Part shown: one piece after another, positions 6,222 to 15,184 of the stretch
How positions within the stretch are numbered: position 1 is the first letter of the stretch
Layout: every line of letters starts with the position of its first letter
NCBI GenBank assembly: GCA_947502635.1
Contig: CANNAN010000012.1
Coordinates: 1 to 64,000, forward strand
Reading direction: 5' to 3'
DNA from: an uncultured Flavobacteriaceae bacterium
GTDB taxonomy: Bacteria; Bacteroidota; Bacteroidia; Flavobacteriales; Flavobacteriaceae
Length of the DNA stretch: 64,000 nucleotides
The notes under the pieces: model-generated
The model's database searches: none
What the model was told of the DNA's origin: nothing
Seen by the model: the letters and a program-made list of their open reading frames with translations, nothing else
Translations under genes and position numbers: made by a program

Positions 6222-8390
6222 ATGAAAATTTACAAGTTAATCCTACTAGCTTTTTTGTTTATAGCTGCTTCTACTAATGGTCAGACATCCAACCAAAAAT
6301 GGTTCGATACCTCACTAAGTCACGAAGCAAGAATAGACCATTTAATCAAATCAATGACCTTAGAGGAAAAAACATCTCAGTTATTGGATGTTTGTCCTGC
6401 GATTGAACGCTTAAATATCCCAGAATACAATTGGTGGAATGAAGCATTGCATGGTGTGGCAAGAAATGGACGGGCAACAGTGTTTCCTCAAGCTATTGCG
6501 TTTGGTGCTACTTTCGATGAAGGTTTAATTTATCGTGTAGGAACTGCTATTTCTGATGAAGCCAGAGCAAAATATAACGAGGCTATCAAAATAGATAACA
6601 GAGGTAGGTATGCAGGTTTAACGTTTTGGTCTCCAAATATCAATATTTTTAGAGATGCCCGTTGGGGACGAGGTCAAGAAACCTATGGAGAAGATCCTTT
6701 TTTAACGAGTAGAATAGGTGTGAATTTTGTTAAAGGGCTACAAGGTGATAATCCCGATTATATGAAAGCTGCTGCTTGTGCTAAACATTACGCAGTGCAT
6801 TCGGGGCCAGAAGAATTAAGGCATGAGTTTAATGCTGTGGTTAATAAAAAAGACTTGTTTGAAACGTATTTACCAGCTTTTAAAGCTTTGGTGCAGGAAG
6901 CAAAAGTAGAAGGCGTTATGGGAGCTTATAACCGCACGTTGGGAGAACCAAGTACGGGAAGCCCTTATTTATTACAGGATATTTTGAGAAAGCAATGGGG
7001 GTTTAAAGGGTACATTGTTTCAGATTGTGGTGCCATAAGTGATTTTCATAAGTTTCATAAAGTGACACAAACGCCAGAAGAGTCTGCTGCTTTAGCGCTA
7101 ATTAACGGAACGACAATTAACTGCGGAAATGTATATAAGGTTTTAAAATCTGCTCTGGAGCAAAAATTAATCACCGAAGATTTAATTGATAAACGATTAA
7201 AGGAAAGTTTTCAAACACGTTTCAAACTAGGTATGTTCGATCCTATAGGTACAAATCCTTATGACCAAATAACTTCAGAGGTTGTTAATTCTAAAAAACA
7301 TCGCGCTTTAGCAAGAGAAGTTGCCGAAAAATCGATAGTACTTCTAAAGAATAAAAACAATATTCTTCCTTTAAAGAAAGATACCAGAACAGTTTATGTT
7401 GTAGGTCCCAATGCCTCTAGTGAAGAAGTTTTATTAGGAAACTACTATGGCTTAACAAGTAGTTCGCAAACTATTTTAGATGGTATTGTTAGCTCGGTAA
7501 GTGCAGGTACGAGTATTAATTATAAATACGGTGTTTTGCCTTTTAGAGATAACTTAAACCCTATAGATTGGACAACAGGTGGTGCAGCTAAAGCAGATGT
7601 GACTATCGCTGTAATGGGAATTTCTGGTTTATTTGAAGGAGAAGAAGGTGAAGCATTGGCATCAACCTTTAAAGGAGATAAAAACAATTTAAAACTTCCT
7701 GAAAATCAAATAAATTTCATTAAAAAAATTAGACAAAAATCTAAAAAACCATTGGTTTTGATTTTAACAGGAGGAAGTCCAATCGCGATTCCAGAACTTC
7801 ACGATCTAGTTGATGCCGTTGTGTTTGCATGGTATCCAGGAGAAGAGGGGGGAAGTGCGGTAGCAGATATTCTGTTTGGTGATATTTCACCTTCAGGAAA
7901 ATTGCCTGTAACATTTCCAAAATCTATTGACCAATTACCTGCCTATGATGATTATAATATGACAGGCAGAACTTATAAATATATGACGAAAGAACCTCTA
8001 TATCCATTTGGATTTGGATTGTCATACACAACCTTCACATATAATAATTTAACGGTAGATCGTAAGTATAAAGCATCAGTAGAGATTACCAATACAGGTG
8101 ATTATGATGCTCAAGAAGTAGTACAACTATACATTAGTTCGCCCCTGGCAGGAAAAGAAGACCCCATTTATGATTTGAAAGCATTTAAAAGAGTGCAACT
8201 AAAACCTGGAGAAACAAAAACAGTGTCTATTAATTTATCTAAAGAAACGTTTAACCAGTTTAATCAGGATGGGAAGGAAATTTTAAGAAAAGGAAACTAC
8301 ACTGTTTCTGTGGGTGGTTCGTTGCCTTCACAGCGTAGTTTGGATTTGGGAGCACCTAAGCCAGCCTCAACAACGGTTAAGGTCAAGTAA
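6222..8390 (+). CDS. GH3 family glycoside hydrolase (beta-xylosidase/glucosidase-like)
   Basis: A 722-residue exported enzyme with a short signal peptide (cleavage near TNGQT, about residue 21). The N-terminal TIM barrel holds the nucleophile D268 in IVSDCGA and the KHYAVHSGPE segment typical of GH3. The alpha/beta sandwich includes GEEGEAL (candidate acid/base region), and a fibronectin-III-like domain closes the protein. There is no PA14 insert. The motif NWWNEALHGVAR is typical of the xylosidase-like GH3 branch, so release of terminal beta-xylose or beta-glucose is the best guess. It is the second gene of a GH2-GH3 pair and ends at a bidirectional hairpin terminator facing the sulfatase gene. 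Confidence 0.88.
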   Translation: MKIYKLILLAFLFIAASTNGQTSNQKWFDTSLSHEARIDHLIKSMTLEEKTSQLLDVCPAIERLNIPEYNWWNEALHGVARNGRATVFPQAIAFGATFDEGLIYRVGTAISDEARAKYNEAIKIDNRGRYAGLTFWSPNINIFRDARWGRGQETYGEDPFLTSRIGVNFVKGLQGDNPDYMKAAACAKHYAVHSGPEELRHEFNAVVNKKDLFETYLPAFKALVQEAKVEGVMGAYNRTLGEPSTGSPYLLQDILRKQWGFKGYIVSDCGAISDFHKFHKVTQTPEESAALALINGTTINCGNVYKVLKSALEQKLITEDLIDKRLKESFQTRFKLGMFDPIGTNPYDQITSEVVNSKKHRALAREVAEKSIVLLKNKNNILPLKKDTRTVYVVGPNASSEEVLLGNYYGLTSSSQTILDGIVSSVSAGTSINYKYGVLPFRDNLNPIDWTTGGAAKADVTIAVMGISGLFEGEEGEALASTFKGDKNNLKLPENQINFIKKIRQKSKKPLVLILTGGSPIAIPELHDLVDAVVFAWYPGEEGGSAVADILFGDISPSGKLPVTFPKSIDQLPAYDDYNMTGRTYKYMTKEPLYPFGFGLSYTTFTYNNLTVDRKYKASVEITNTGDYDAQEVVQLYISSPLAGKEDPIYDLKAFKRVQLKPGETKTVSINLSKETFNQFNQDGKEILRKGNYTVSVGGSLPSQRSLDLGAPKPASTTVKVK

Positions 8391-8420
8391 ATTAACAACC
8401 TGGTTTTATTAAGCTTAAAA

Positions 8421-8470
8421 AAAACAGCTATTTACTTTTGTATTTAAAAACGAAAGTAAATAGCTGTTTT
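8421..8470. terminator. Bidirectional terminator, 18-bp perfect stem
   Basis: The arms AAAACAGCTATTTACTTT (8421-8438) and its exact complement (8453-8470) enclose a 14-nt loop. Flanking A and T runs give a poly-U tail in both directions. It lies between the convergent GH3 and sulfatase genes and probably stops both transcripts. Confidence 0.85.
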
Positions 8471-8490
8471 AGTATCGTATCTTATTAATC

Positions 8491-9987
8491 TTATAACTTC
8501 TTCGACGATTTTCCTTTAACTTTATCCTTAACCAAAGAAGCATTTATTAAATTAGGATTTGTATCTCCAGAACCTTTAAAAACATCTTCAGCCCACTTAT
8601 TGTGAAGTTTTTCTAACTTTTGAACAATCTTTGGGTGTTTCTTAGCATAATTAATTTCTTCTGGATTTTTATCATCCAAATTAGCTAAATAATATTCGGG
8701 CATTTCAAATTCTTTTTCAGGATGATTGGAATATTTACCTGTAGTATCATACCCTTTATAAATAAGTTTCCATGGTCCATCTTTTACAGCCCACATATGC
8801 TGCCACATCCAGTGAAGTTCTTTGTGTTCTGTAGGTGCATCTTTATAAAGAATAATAGGCAAGGCACTTTTGCCATCAAGTTTATTTTTTGGAGTAGGAA
8901 TATCCAGAATATCGCAAATGGTCGGTAGGATATCTAAATTAACAATAGTTTGATCTCTAACTTCTCCTTTAGGAAATTTTTTAGGATAGCTTATTATAGC
9001 AGGAACTCTTATACCTCCTTCAAAAAAACTACCCTTAGCACCACGCCATTTACCAGTATAACCGCCACCACCGTTGCCGCCATAGCTTACATCCCAATTA
9101 TAATAATCTTCGGTAGAATGCCCATTGTCGCTCATATAAATAACTATGGTATTATCCTTCAGCCCAGTTGTCTCAATTTTATGTAAAACTTCTCCAATTT
9201 TTTTATCCATGGTAGAAATCATAGGAGCATAAGAGCTTCTTGGCCATTTTAAATGCTTGTATTGCTCTTTAAAGGCTGCATCTGCTTGTTCTGGATAATG
9301 TGGTAAATTAAAAGGTAAATATAAAAAGAATGGCGTATTGGCATTTTTTTCTATGAACTTTTTGGCTTCAGTCACTTGAAGGTCTGGAAAATATTCACCA
9401 TCTCTATGAATTTCTTTTTTGCCATCGTATAGATCATGAAATTGAGGACGTTGCCACTTCGCATGAAGAAAACGATGGGAGTAATAATCAATAAAGCCCC
9501 CTCTAAAACCAAAAAAAGTGTCGAAACCTTGGTCTAATGGACCATGATCCATCAAGGCACCCAAATGCCACTTGCCAATAATACCTGTTTTATAACCGTA
9601 GTTTTTTAGATGTTCTGCAATAGTAATTTCCTTTAAATTCATAACCCGGCCAACCTTATCGTTAGGGGAGCATGATGTCCAGTTGTTAACACCGCTTCGT
9701 TGTGGCGCCCTTCCAGTAAGCAATGAAGCTCGCGAAGGACAACAAACAGTATGGGCATAGGCATGTGTGAATTTTACTCCTTCTTGAGCCAAACCATCTA
9801 AAACAGGCGTTTTTATATCTGTCGCACCATAAGTGCCTAAATCTAAAGTACCCTGGTCGTCAACATAGATCAATACAATGTTTGGGTATTTATCTGATGC
9901 TTTATTTTTATGATTTTCAATGTTATTTCTTGTTTGGGAATAACTCGATGTAATGGTGACTAAAAATAAAATGATAATTTTTTTCAT
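8491..9987 (-). CDS. S1-family (formylglycine-dependent) sulfatase
   Basis: A 498-residue exported sulfatase with a Sec signal peptide (cleavage near SSYSQT). The active-site motif C-x-P-S-R is present as CCPSR, so C82 is the residue converted to formylglycine. D43 and D44 in YVDDQG and the later MSDNG motif complete the calcium site. S1 sulfatases remove sulfate esters from algal glycans; the subfamily and the bond cleaved cannot be fixed from sequence alone. Conversion needs a formylglycine-generating enzyme or anaerobic sulfatase maturase, neither of which is in the window. The gene diverges from SusC and converges on GH3, so it belongs to the first polysaccharide locus and implies a sulfated substrate. 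Confidence 0.92.
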   Translation of the reverse strand: MKKIIILFLVTITSSYSQTRNNIENHKNKASDKYPNIVLIYVDDQGTLDLGTYGATDIKTPVLDGLAQEGVKFTHAYAHTVCCPSRASLLTGRAPQRSGVNNWTSCSPNDKVGRVMNLKEITIAEHLKNYGYKTGIIGKWHLGALMDHGPLDQGFDTFFGFRGGFIDYYSHRFLHAKWQRPQFHDLYDGKKEIHRDGEYFPDLQVTEAKKFIEKNANTPFFLYLPFNLPHYPEQADAAFKEQYKHLKWPRSSYAPMISTMDKKIGEVLHKIETTGLKDNTIVIYMSDNGHSTEDYYNWDVSYGGNGGGGYTGKWRGAKGSFFEGGIRVPAIISYPKKFPKGEVRDQTIVNLDILPTICDILDIPTPKNKLDGKSALPIILYKDAPTEHKELHWMWQHMWAVKDGPWKLIYKGYDTTGKYSNHPEKEFEMPEYYLANLDDKNPEEINYAKKHPKIVQKLEKLHNKWAEDVFKGSGDTNPNLINASLVKDKVKGKSSKKL

Positions 9988-10503
9988 GAGATAATTTATA
10001 ATGGCTTTTGTTTGAGCAAATTTCTTACATAGACCATTATTTTGTTATCACAATTCTTGCGAATAATAACATTTTTATCCCAAGCTTAATACTTATGGTT
10101 TCAATTTTTAGTTTTTCTAATTGTTTTTTTAAAGGCTAATACGATTAAGTTAAACAGATACGGTATTAAACCTTGTCATTATAAATGTGATAGCCATTAA
10201 TACAAATATTACATTGATTGGTCTTTAAATCTTAGACTATTAATATGATGGTTTTTGAATAAATTAATGTTTTATATTGTTGATTTTTAGTTATTTGCGT
10301 TGTTTTTTTTGTTGGCGACATATTCTGGTTTCTAATAGATTAACACAATTCTTGCAAGTACATTTTACTTTCTTATCTATTTGATTATTAGGGAATACCT
10401 AAAATTTAAGTGCTAAAATTTTTAATTTTTGAAATATTCGTGTCAATAAATAAGGTTTGTTGAAAATACTTTTGCCTTTAGAATAAACTAAATTAATGAC
10501 CAT
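9988..10503. promoter_or_regulatory. Divergent sulfatase/SusC intergenic region
   Basis: No gene is seen in about 515 bp. The SusC-side leader contains TACTTTTG at 10467-10474, which fits the Bacteroidota -7 element TAnnTTTG, 29 nt before the SusC ATG. No matching -33 TTG is found at the usual distance, so this is only a candidate promoter. The region is also the obvious place for binding sites of the downstream HTCS regulator. Confidence 0.35.
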
Positions 10504-13500
10504 ATGAAACAAACTAAAAACAAATTACTTTTCAAACCATTACAATTAGTGCTTTTCTGCTTTTTGTCTATTGCATTTTGCAATATTTCTAATGCACAAA
10601 GTATAAATGTAAAAGGGACAATAACAGATAACGAGGGGGTGCCACTAACTGGCGCATCAATAATTATTAAGGGAACATCGAAAGGGGCCACAGCCGATTT
10701 TGATGGTAGTTATACGCTAACCGATGTGGATACTAATAGTACGATTATTATATCTTACGTAGGATATAAGACAAAAGAAGTACCTGTAAATGGTAAGACC
10801 ACTATAAGTGCAAAGTTAGAAGAAGATTTAGCAGCTTTAGATCAAGTAGTCGTAGTTGGTTATGGATCTCAAAAACGTTCTCAAATTACGGGGGCTGTTG
10901 AGTCAATTGACACCGAAGCACTAACAAGAACCAATACAGCCTCAATTGATAATGCCCTACAAGGTTTAGCAGCAGGGGTGTCTGTAACATCTAACAATGC
11001 AACACCAGGAGGTGGTGTATCTGTTCGTATTAGAGGTGCAGGTGGTGTAAATGGAAGTGAGCCTTTATATGTTATTGATGGGTTTCCTATTTCGGTAGGC
11101 GGTAATGAAAACAGTAGTCCATTAACATCTATCAACCCTCAAGATATCAAATCTATAACTGTTTTAAAGGATGCAGCCTCGGCAGCGATCTATGGAACAA
11201 GAGCAGCTAATGGAGTTATTTTGATTACAACAAAAAGAGGACGCACTAGTCAAAAAGGTGTTGTAAGTATTAATACAAGAACAGGTTTTCAAAGAGTTGC
11301 AAATACACTTGACTTAATGGATGCGCAAACTTTTGTAAGAACAACAAATTTGGCTTACCAAAATGCAGGGAGAAGTATTCCTCCAGGTTTTGATAACCCA
11401 GAATCTTTTGGAGTTGTTACCAATTGGATCGACACAATTACACAAACAGCTCAAATGTCTGATATTCAGGCATCATTTTCAGGAGGGTCAGAGACAAGTA
11501 ACTTCTTTTTATCCTTAGGTCGTTTTAAACAAGAAGGTACTGTTAAAGGATCTTCTTTCGAAAGAATTTCAACACGTTTAAACGCAGATAAAAGAATTTC
11601 GGATAAGTTAAAAGTAGGCGCTAGTATTGGCTTTACAAGATCAAAACAAGAAGGTTTAGGAGCTTCTAGAGGCACTAACACCATACTATCTTTAGCCACT
11701 CTGTTTTATCCAACAATCCCAGTTTACGATGAGAATGGAAATTATGCACCAACACCTGCTAATGGTTTTTATAAACCACAAGTAAATCCATTGTTTACAG
11801 CAGAAGGACCTACAACACCACCAGTTAGAAATAATTTTCAGGGGAATATTTACGCACAATATAAAATTTTGCCAAGATTAGAGTTTAAAACGTCTGGGTT
11901 TTATACTTTCAATAATACAGTTTCTGAAAATTACGGGCGCATATTCGATTTAGGCGCTGCTGCTTCAACAGAGCAGTCTATAGCAAAGTCTCAAGTAACA
12001 AACAGTACTTTTTTGATTGAAAATACCTTAAATTATAATTTTAATATTAAGAGTCATTCCATAGGAGTTTTAGTTGGGCAAAGTTTACAGCGTAGTAGAT
12101 TTCAAAGTTTAAGAGTTTCGGGAGAAAATGCTAACGAAGGAGAACCATTGGTTGTTACAAATTTGACTCAAAATTTACAGATCAATGATTTTATCTCGGA
12201 AGAGAGTTTATTATCTTATTTTGGAAAAGTGAATTATAGCTTTAATGGCAAATATTTAATGACTGCTATTGTAAGACGAGATGCTTCATCAAAATTTGGA
12301 CAAAATAATAGATGGGGTACCTTTCCTTCATTATCATTAGGATGGAGAATTTCAGATGAAAATTTCATGCCTAAAGAAACAGCGTTGTCAAGTTTAAAAT
12401 TAAGAGCAGGCTGGGGTCAGGTTGGAGCTGATAATATTCAGAATTACTTATATTCTCCAGTTGTTGTACAAGGTTTTAACTATCCGTTTGGGAATCAAGA
12501 TGGCGTTGTGCTTTCAGGTTCAGCCACTCAAGGCATTGCAAATCCAGATTTAAAATGGGAGACTGTAACACAATATAGTGTTGGGGTTGATGCAGATTTT
12601 TTTGATAATAGATTAAATATTGTTGCAGAGTATTATAACAAAACACAAGAAGATGTATTGGTAGGCGTACCGCAATCTGCAGTAACTGGTATTTCAAATG
12701 GAAAAAATCAAGGAAGTCAAAGGCAAAACATTGGCGAATTAGTAAATAAAGGTTTTGAATTTTCGGCAAATTATACTGGGAAAATTGGTGAGCTGGAATT
12801 TGGTTTAGGAGCCAATTTAACAACTATTCAAAATGAAATACTTAATGTGCCTGCAGCCATAAACAACTATAATTTTAGAGGAGGAAACTTAACACGTACC
12901 GAAAATGGAAGGAGTTTAGGTGAATTTTATGGTCTGGTAGCTGACGGTATTTTTCAAACGCAAGCAGATGTAACAGCGCATGCTACTCAAAATGTAGATA
13001 ATGCCCCAGGAGATATTAGATATAAAGATCTATCTGGACCAGACGGAACTCCAGATGGTATTATTGATGATAACGATAGAGCGTTTATAGGAACTCCGAT
13101 ACCAGATTTTATCTATGGCTTTAATTTGAACTTACAATATAAAAATTTCGATTTTGCTTTGCAGGGCACAGGGATGTCAGGAAATGATGTATACAACATT
13201 TCAAAGGTCTTACTAACAGATTATACTAGAAGTGAGAATAAATTGAATATCACACCATGGTCTGCAAGTAACCCAAACGCTTCTTACCCAAGAGCCATAT
13301 CACAGGATGTAGGAAATAGTCAAAATTCTAGTTTTTATGTAGAAGATGGGTCTTTTACAAGAATAAAAGTAATTGAATTAGGATATTCCTTGCCTGCAAG
13401 CTTATTAGATAAACTTGGTATATCGCAAGTAAGAATATATGGTAACGTGCTAAACCCATTTACATTTACCAATTATTCAGGAACAGATCCTGAAGTAGGA

Positions 13501-13593
13501 AATGCTAATGGAAGTAACCTGGCGGCAGGTATAGATAATTTTGTTTATCCTATCGCCAGAGTGTTTTCAATAGGCTTAAATGCTAACTTTTAA
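10504..13593 (+). CDS. SusC-family TonB-dependent outer-membrane transporter 1
   Basis: A 1029-residue TonB-dependent oligosaccharide transporter. The signal peptide ends near SNAQS (about residue 32). A carboxypeptidase-regulatory-like beta-sandwich follows (about 33-117), then a TonB-box-like VVVGYG segment, the plug (about 120-230) with the GSEPLYVIDGFP motif, and the 22-strand barrel to the C-terminal NANF. SusC proteins import glycan fragments across the outer membrane with a SusD lid, which here starts 16 bp downstream. The locus contains a sulfatase, GH2 and GH3, so the cargo is probably a sulfated, galactose- or xylose-containing algal oligosaccharide (inference). It is probably controlled by the HTCS encoded just beyond SusD. 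Confidence 0.95.
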   Translation: MKQTKNKLLFKPLQLVLFCFLSIAFCNISNAQSINVKGTITDNEGVPLTGASIIIKGTSKGATADFDGSYTLTDVDTNSTIIISYVGYKTKEVPVNGKTTISAKLEEDLAALDQVVVVGYGSQKRSQITGAVESIDTEALTRTNTASIDNALQGLAAGVSVTSNNATPGGGVSVRIRGAGGVNGSEPLYVIDGFPISVGGNENSSPLTSINPQDIKSITVLKDAASAAIYGTRAANGVILITTKRGRTSQKGVVSINTRTGFQRVANTLDLMDAQTFVRTTNLAYQNAGRSIPPGFDNPESFGVVTNWIDTITQTAQMSDIQASFSGGSETSNFFLSLGRFKQEGTVKGSSFERISTRLNADKRISDKLKVGASIGFTRSKQEGLGASRGTNTILSLATLFYPTIPVYDENGNYAPTPANGFYKPQVNPLFTAEGPTTPPVRNNFQGNIYAQYKILPRLEFKTSGFYTFNNTVSENYGRIFDLGAAASTEQSIAKSQVTNSTFLIENTLNYNFNIKSHSIGVLVGQSLQRSRFQSLRVSGENANEGEPLVVTNLTQNLQINDFISEESLLSYFGKVNYSFNGKYLMTAIVRRDASSKFGQNNRWGTFPSLSLGWRISDENFMPKETALSSLKLRAGWGQVGADNIQNYLYSPVVVQGFNYPFGNQDGVVLSGSATQGIANPDLKWETVTQYSVGVDADFFDNRLNIVAEYYNKTQEDVLVGVPQSAVTGISNGKNQGSQRQNIGELVNKGFEFSANYTGKIGELEFGLGANLTTIQNEILNVPAAINNYNFRGGNLTRTENGRSLGEFYGLVADGIFQTQADVTAHATQNVDNAPGDIRYKDLSGPDGTPDGIIDDNDRAFIGTPIPDFIYGFNLNLQYKNFDFALQGTGMSGNDVYNISKVLLTDYTRSENKLNITPWSASNPNASYPRAISQDVGNSQNSSFYVEDGSFTRIKVIELGYSLPASLLDKLGISQVRIYGNVLNPFTFTNYSGTDPEVGNANGSNLAAGIDNFVYPIARVFSIGLNANF

Positions 13594-13609
13594 TTGTTAA
13601 AAAAAGATT

Positions 13610-15121
13610 ATGAAAAAAATAAAATATATATTCATTTTAATGTTTGTCACTTTTTTGTCTTGTAACGAAGACATTTTAGAATTAACAGACAAAAACGGTT
13701 TGAATTCTGATAACTTTATGCAGACGGAGAGCCAAGCCATTGAAGCCACTACAGCCGCATACGATCCTTTGAATCATTTGGGCCTGTACAAATTGACATT
13801 TTTAACATTAGGAGAAATACCTACTGATAATATTATTAATGAAAATGGAGATGGGAATTTTGGACCTGATATGGTTAAATTATATAACTATAATTGGGAT
13901 TCTAATAATTTATATTTTAATGTAAGATGGAATGCTGGTTATAAAGGTATTGCACGTACTAATTTTGTACTTGGGAATTTAGATAAAGTAACTAATTTCA
14001 CTAGTGGTAAAAGAGATGAAGTAGAAGGGCAGGCCTTATTTTTGAGAGCATTATACTATTACAATCTAGTGGCTGGTTTTGGAGATATTCCTTTAGTTAC
14101 AAGTTTATTGACTCCATCGGAGTTGAATACTATTGAGAAATCACCAGAAGCCGATGTTTGGGCGCAAATGGATGCGGACCTTACGAGAGCTGCACAGCTA
14201 TTGCCAGCATCTTACCCTAGCGATCAGCTAGGAAGAGCTACTAAAGGAGCTGCTTATGGACTCTTATCTAGAGTGAGGTTATGGACACAAGATTATCAAG
14301 GTGCAGAAAATGCAGCATCTGAAGTGGAAAGTTTAGGTTACGAATTAGTGCCAGCTGAAGATTTTGTTAAATTATTTGATGGGAGATTGGAAAATAGCAC
14401 GGAATCTGTTTTTGAAATACAATTAATACCTGGAAGAGGTAATTTCTGGAACGATGAAAAAGCTGAAACTTCTTTAATCATGCATATATTTCCAAGAATT
14501 TCTTGGGCTGTATATATGATACCAAGACAAACTGCGACTTATGATGTGGTTACTGAAGCTTTTGAAGCTAATGATATAAGAAGAGAAGCTTCTGTTCTTA
14601 TTTCTGGTCAGGACGAAATTTATTATGCTTCGGTTGATAGAACGAGCACCTTCCCAGACTTGTCAATACATAGCGACTTTAGACTGGATTTACAGGTAGA
14701 TGGGGCTTACCAAATGCGTAAATTTTTGCCTTACGATACAACAAACTGGCAAAGAGGCGGTGCCTTTTTTAATGAAGGTACTTCTATAAATATTCCTGTT
14801 ATTCGTTATTCTGAAGTGATACTTAATAAAGCAGAAGCTTTAGTGTTACAAGGGAAAACAGCCGAAGCATGGAATGAACTTGAAAAAATTAGACTAAGAG
14901 CAGGGTTAACTATGACAGGAATTAGTAATAGTGACCAAGCGGCATTGCTTGAACAGATAAAAAAGGATAGAAGATCTGAGTTGATGTTTGAAGGTCACAG
15001 ATGGTTTGATTTAAAACGTTGGGGTGACCTAGGGGATTTAACAGCAGCTGGATTGAATTACAGCGGACAGACCAATTGGTTTATACCACAACCAGAAAAA
15101 GATGTAAACCCCAATTTATAG
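13610..15121 (+). CDS. SusD/RagB-family glycan-binding lipoprotein 1
   Basis: A 503-residue surface lipoprotein with lipobox FLSC at C18. The SusD fold is shown by the TPR-like segment LFLRALYYYNLVAGFGDIPL and the C-terminal RagB signature EGHRWFDLKRWG. It caps the SusC barrel and captures oligosaccharides. It starts 16 bp after SusC and ends at a strong terminator, so the pair forms a two-gene transcript. Its length is within the usual range for the family. Specificity cannot be read from sequence. Confidence 0.95.
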   Translation: MKKIKYIFILMFVTFLSCNEDILELTDKNGLNSDNFMQTESQAIEATTAAYDPLNHLGLYKLTFLTLGEIPTDNIINENGDGNFGPDMVKLYNYNWDSNNLYFNVRWNAGYKGIARTNFVLGNLDKVTNFTSGKRDEVEGQALFLRALYYYNLVAGFGDIPLVTSLLTPSELNTIEKSPEADVWAQMDADLTRAAQLLPASYPSDQLGRATKGAAYGLLSRVRLWTQDYQGAENAASEVESLGYELVPAEDFVKLFDGRLENSTESVFEIQLIPGRGNFWNDEKAETSLIMHIFPRISWAVYMIPRQTATYDVVTEAFEANDIRREASVLISGQDEIYYASVDRTSTFPDLSIHSDFRLDLQVDGAYQMRKFLPYDTTNWQRGGAFFNEGTSINIPVIRYSEVILNKAEALVLQGKTAEAWNELEKIRLRAGLTMTGISNSDQAALLEQIKKDRRSELMFEGHRWFDLKRWGDLGDLTAAGLNYSGQTNWFIPQPEKDVNPNL

Positions 15122-15155
15122 CAGGAGTTTAAGTTTAGTTTTTATTAGTTGAGAG

Positions 15156-15180
15156 AGCGGGAGAAATCCCGCTTTTTCTT
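15156..15180 (+). terminator. Rho-independent terminator after SusD 1
   Basis: The stem AGCGGGA (15156-15162), GAAA tetraloop and TCCCGCT (15167-15173) are followed by a T-rich tail to 15180. It ends the SusC/SusD transcript just before the convergent HTCS gene. Confidence 0.9.
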
Positions 15181-15184
15181 TGTA

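Noticed and set aside
10456-10474. TTTG plus TACTTTTG as a full -33/-7 promoter of SusC 1
   Set aside because: Spacing is only 7 bp, far below the 17-23 bp needed; only the -7 element is retained as a candidate.
12476-12823. A 115-codon open frame antisense to SusC 1
   Set aside because: Lies wholly within the intact SusC gene on the other strand and has no domain; a shadow frame.
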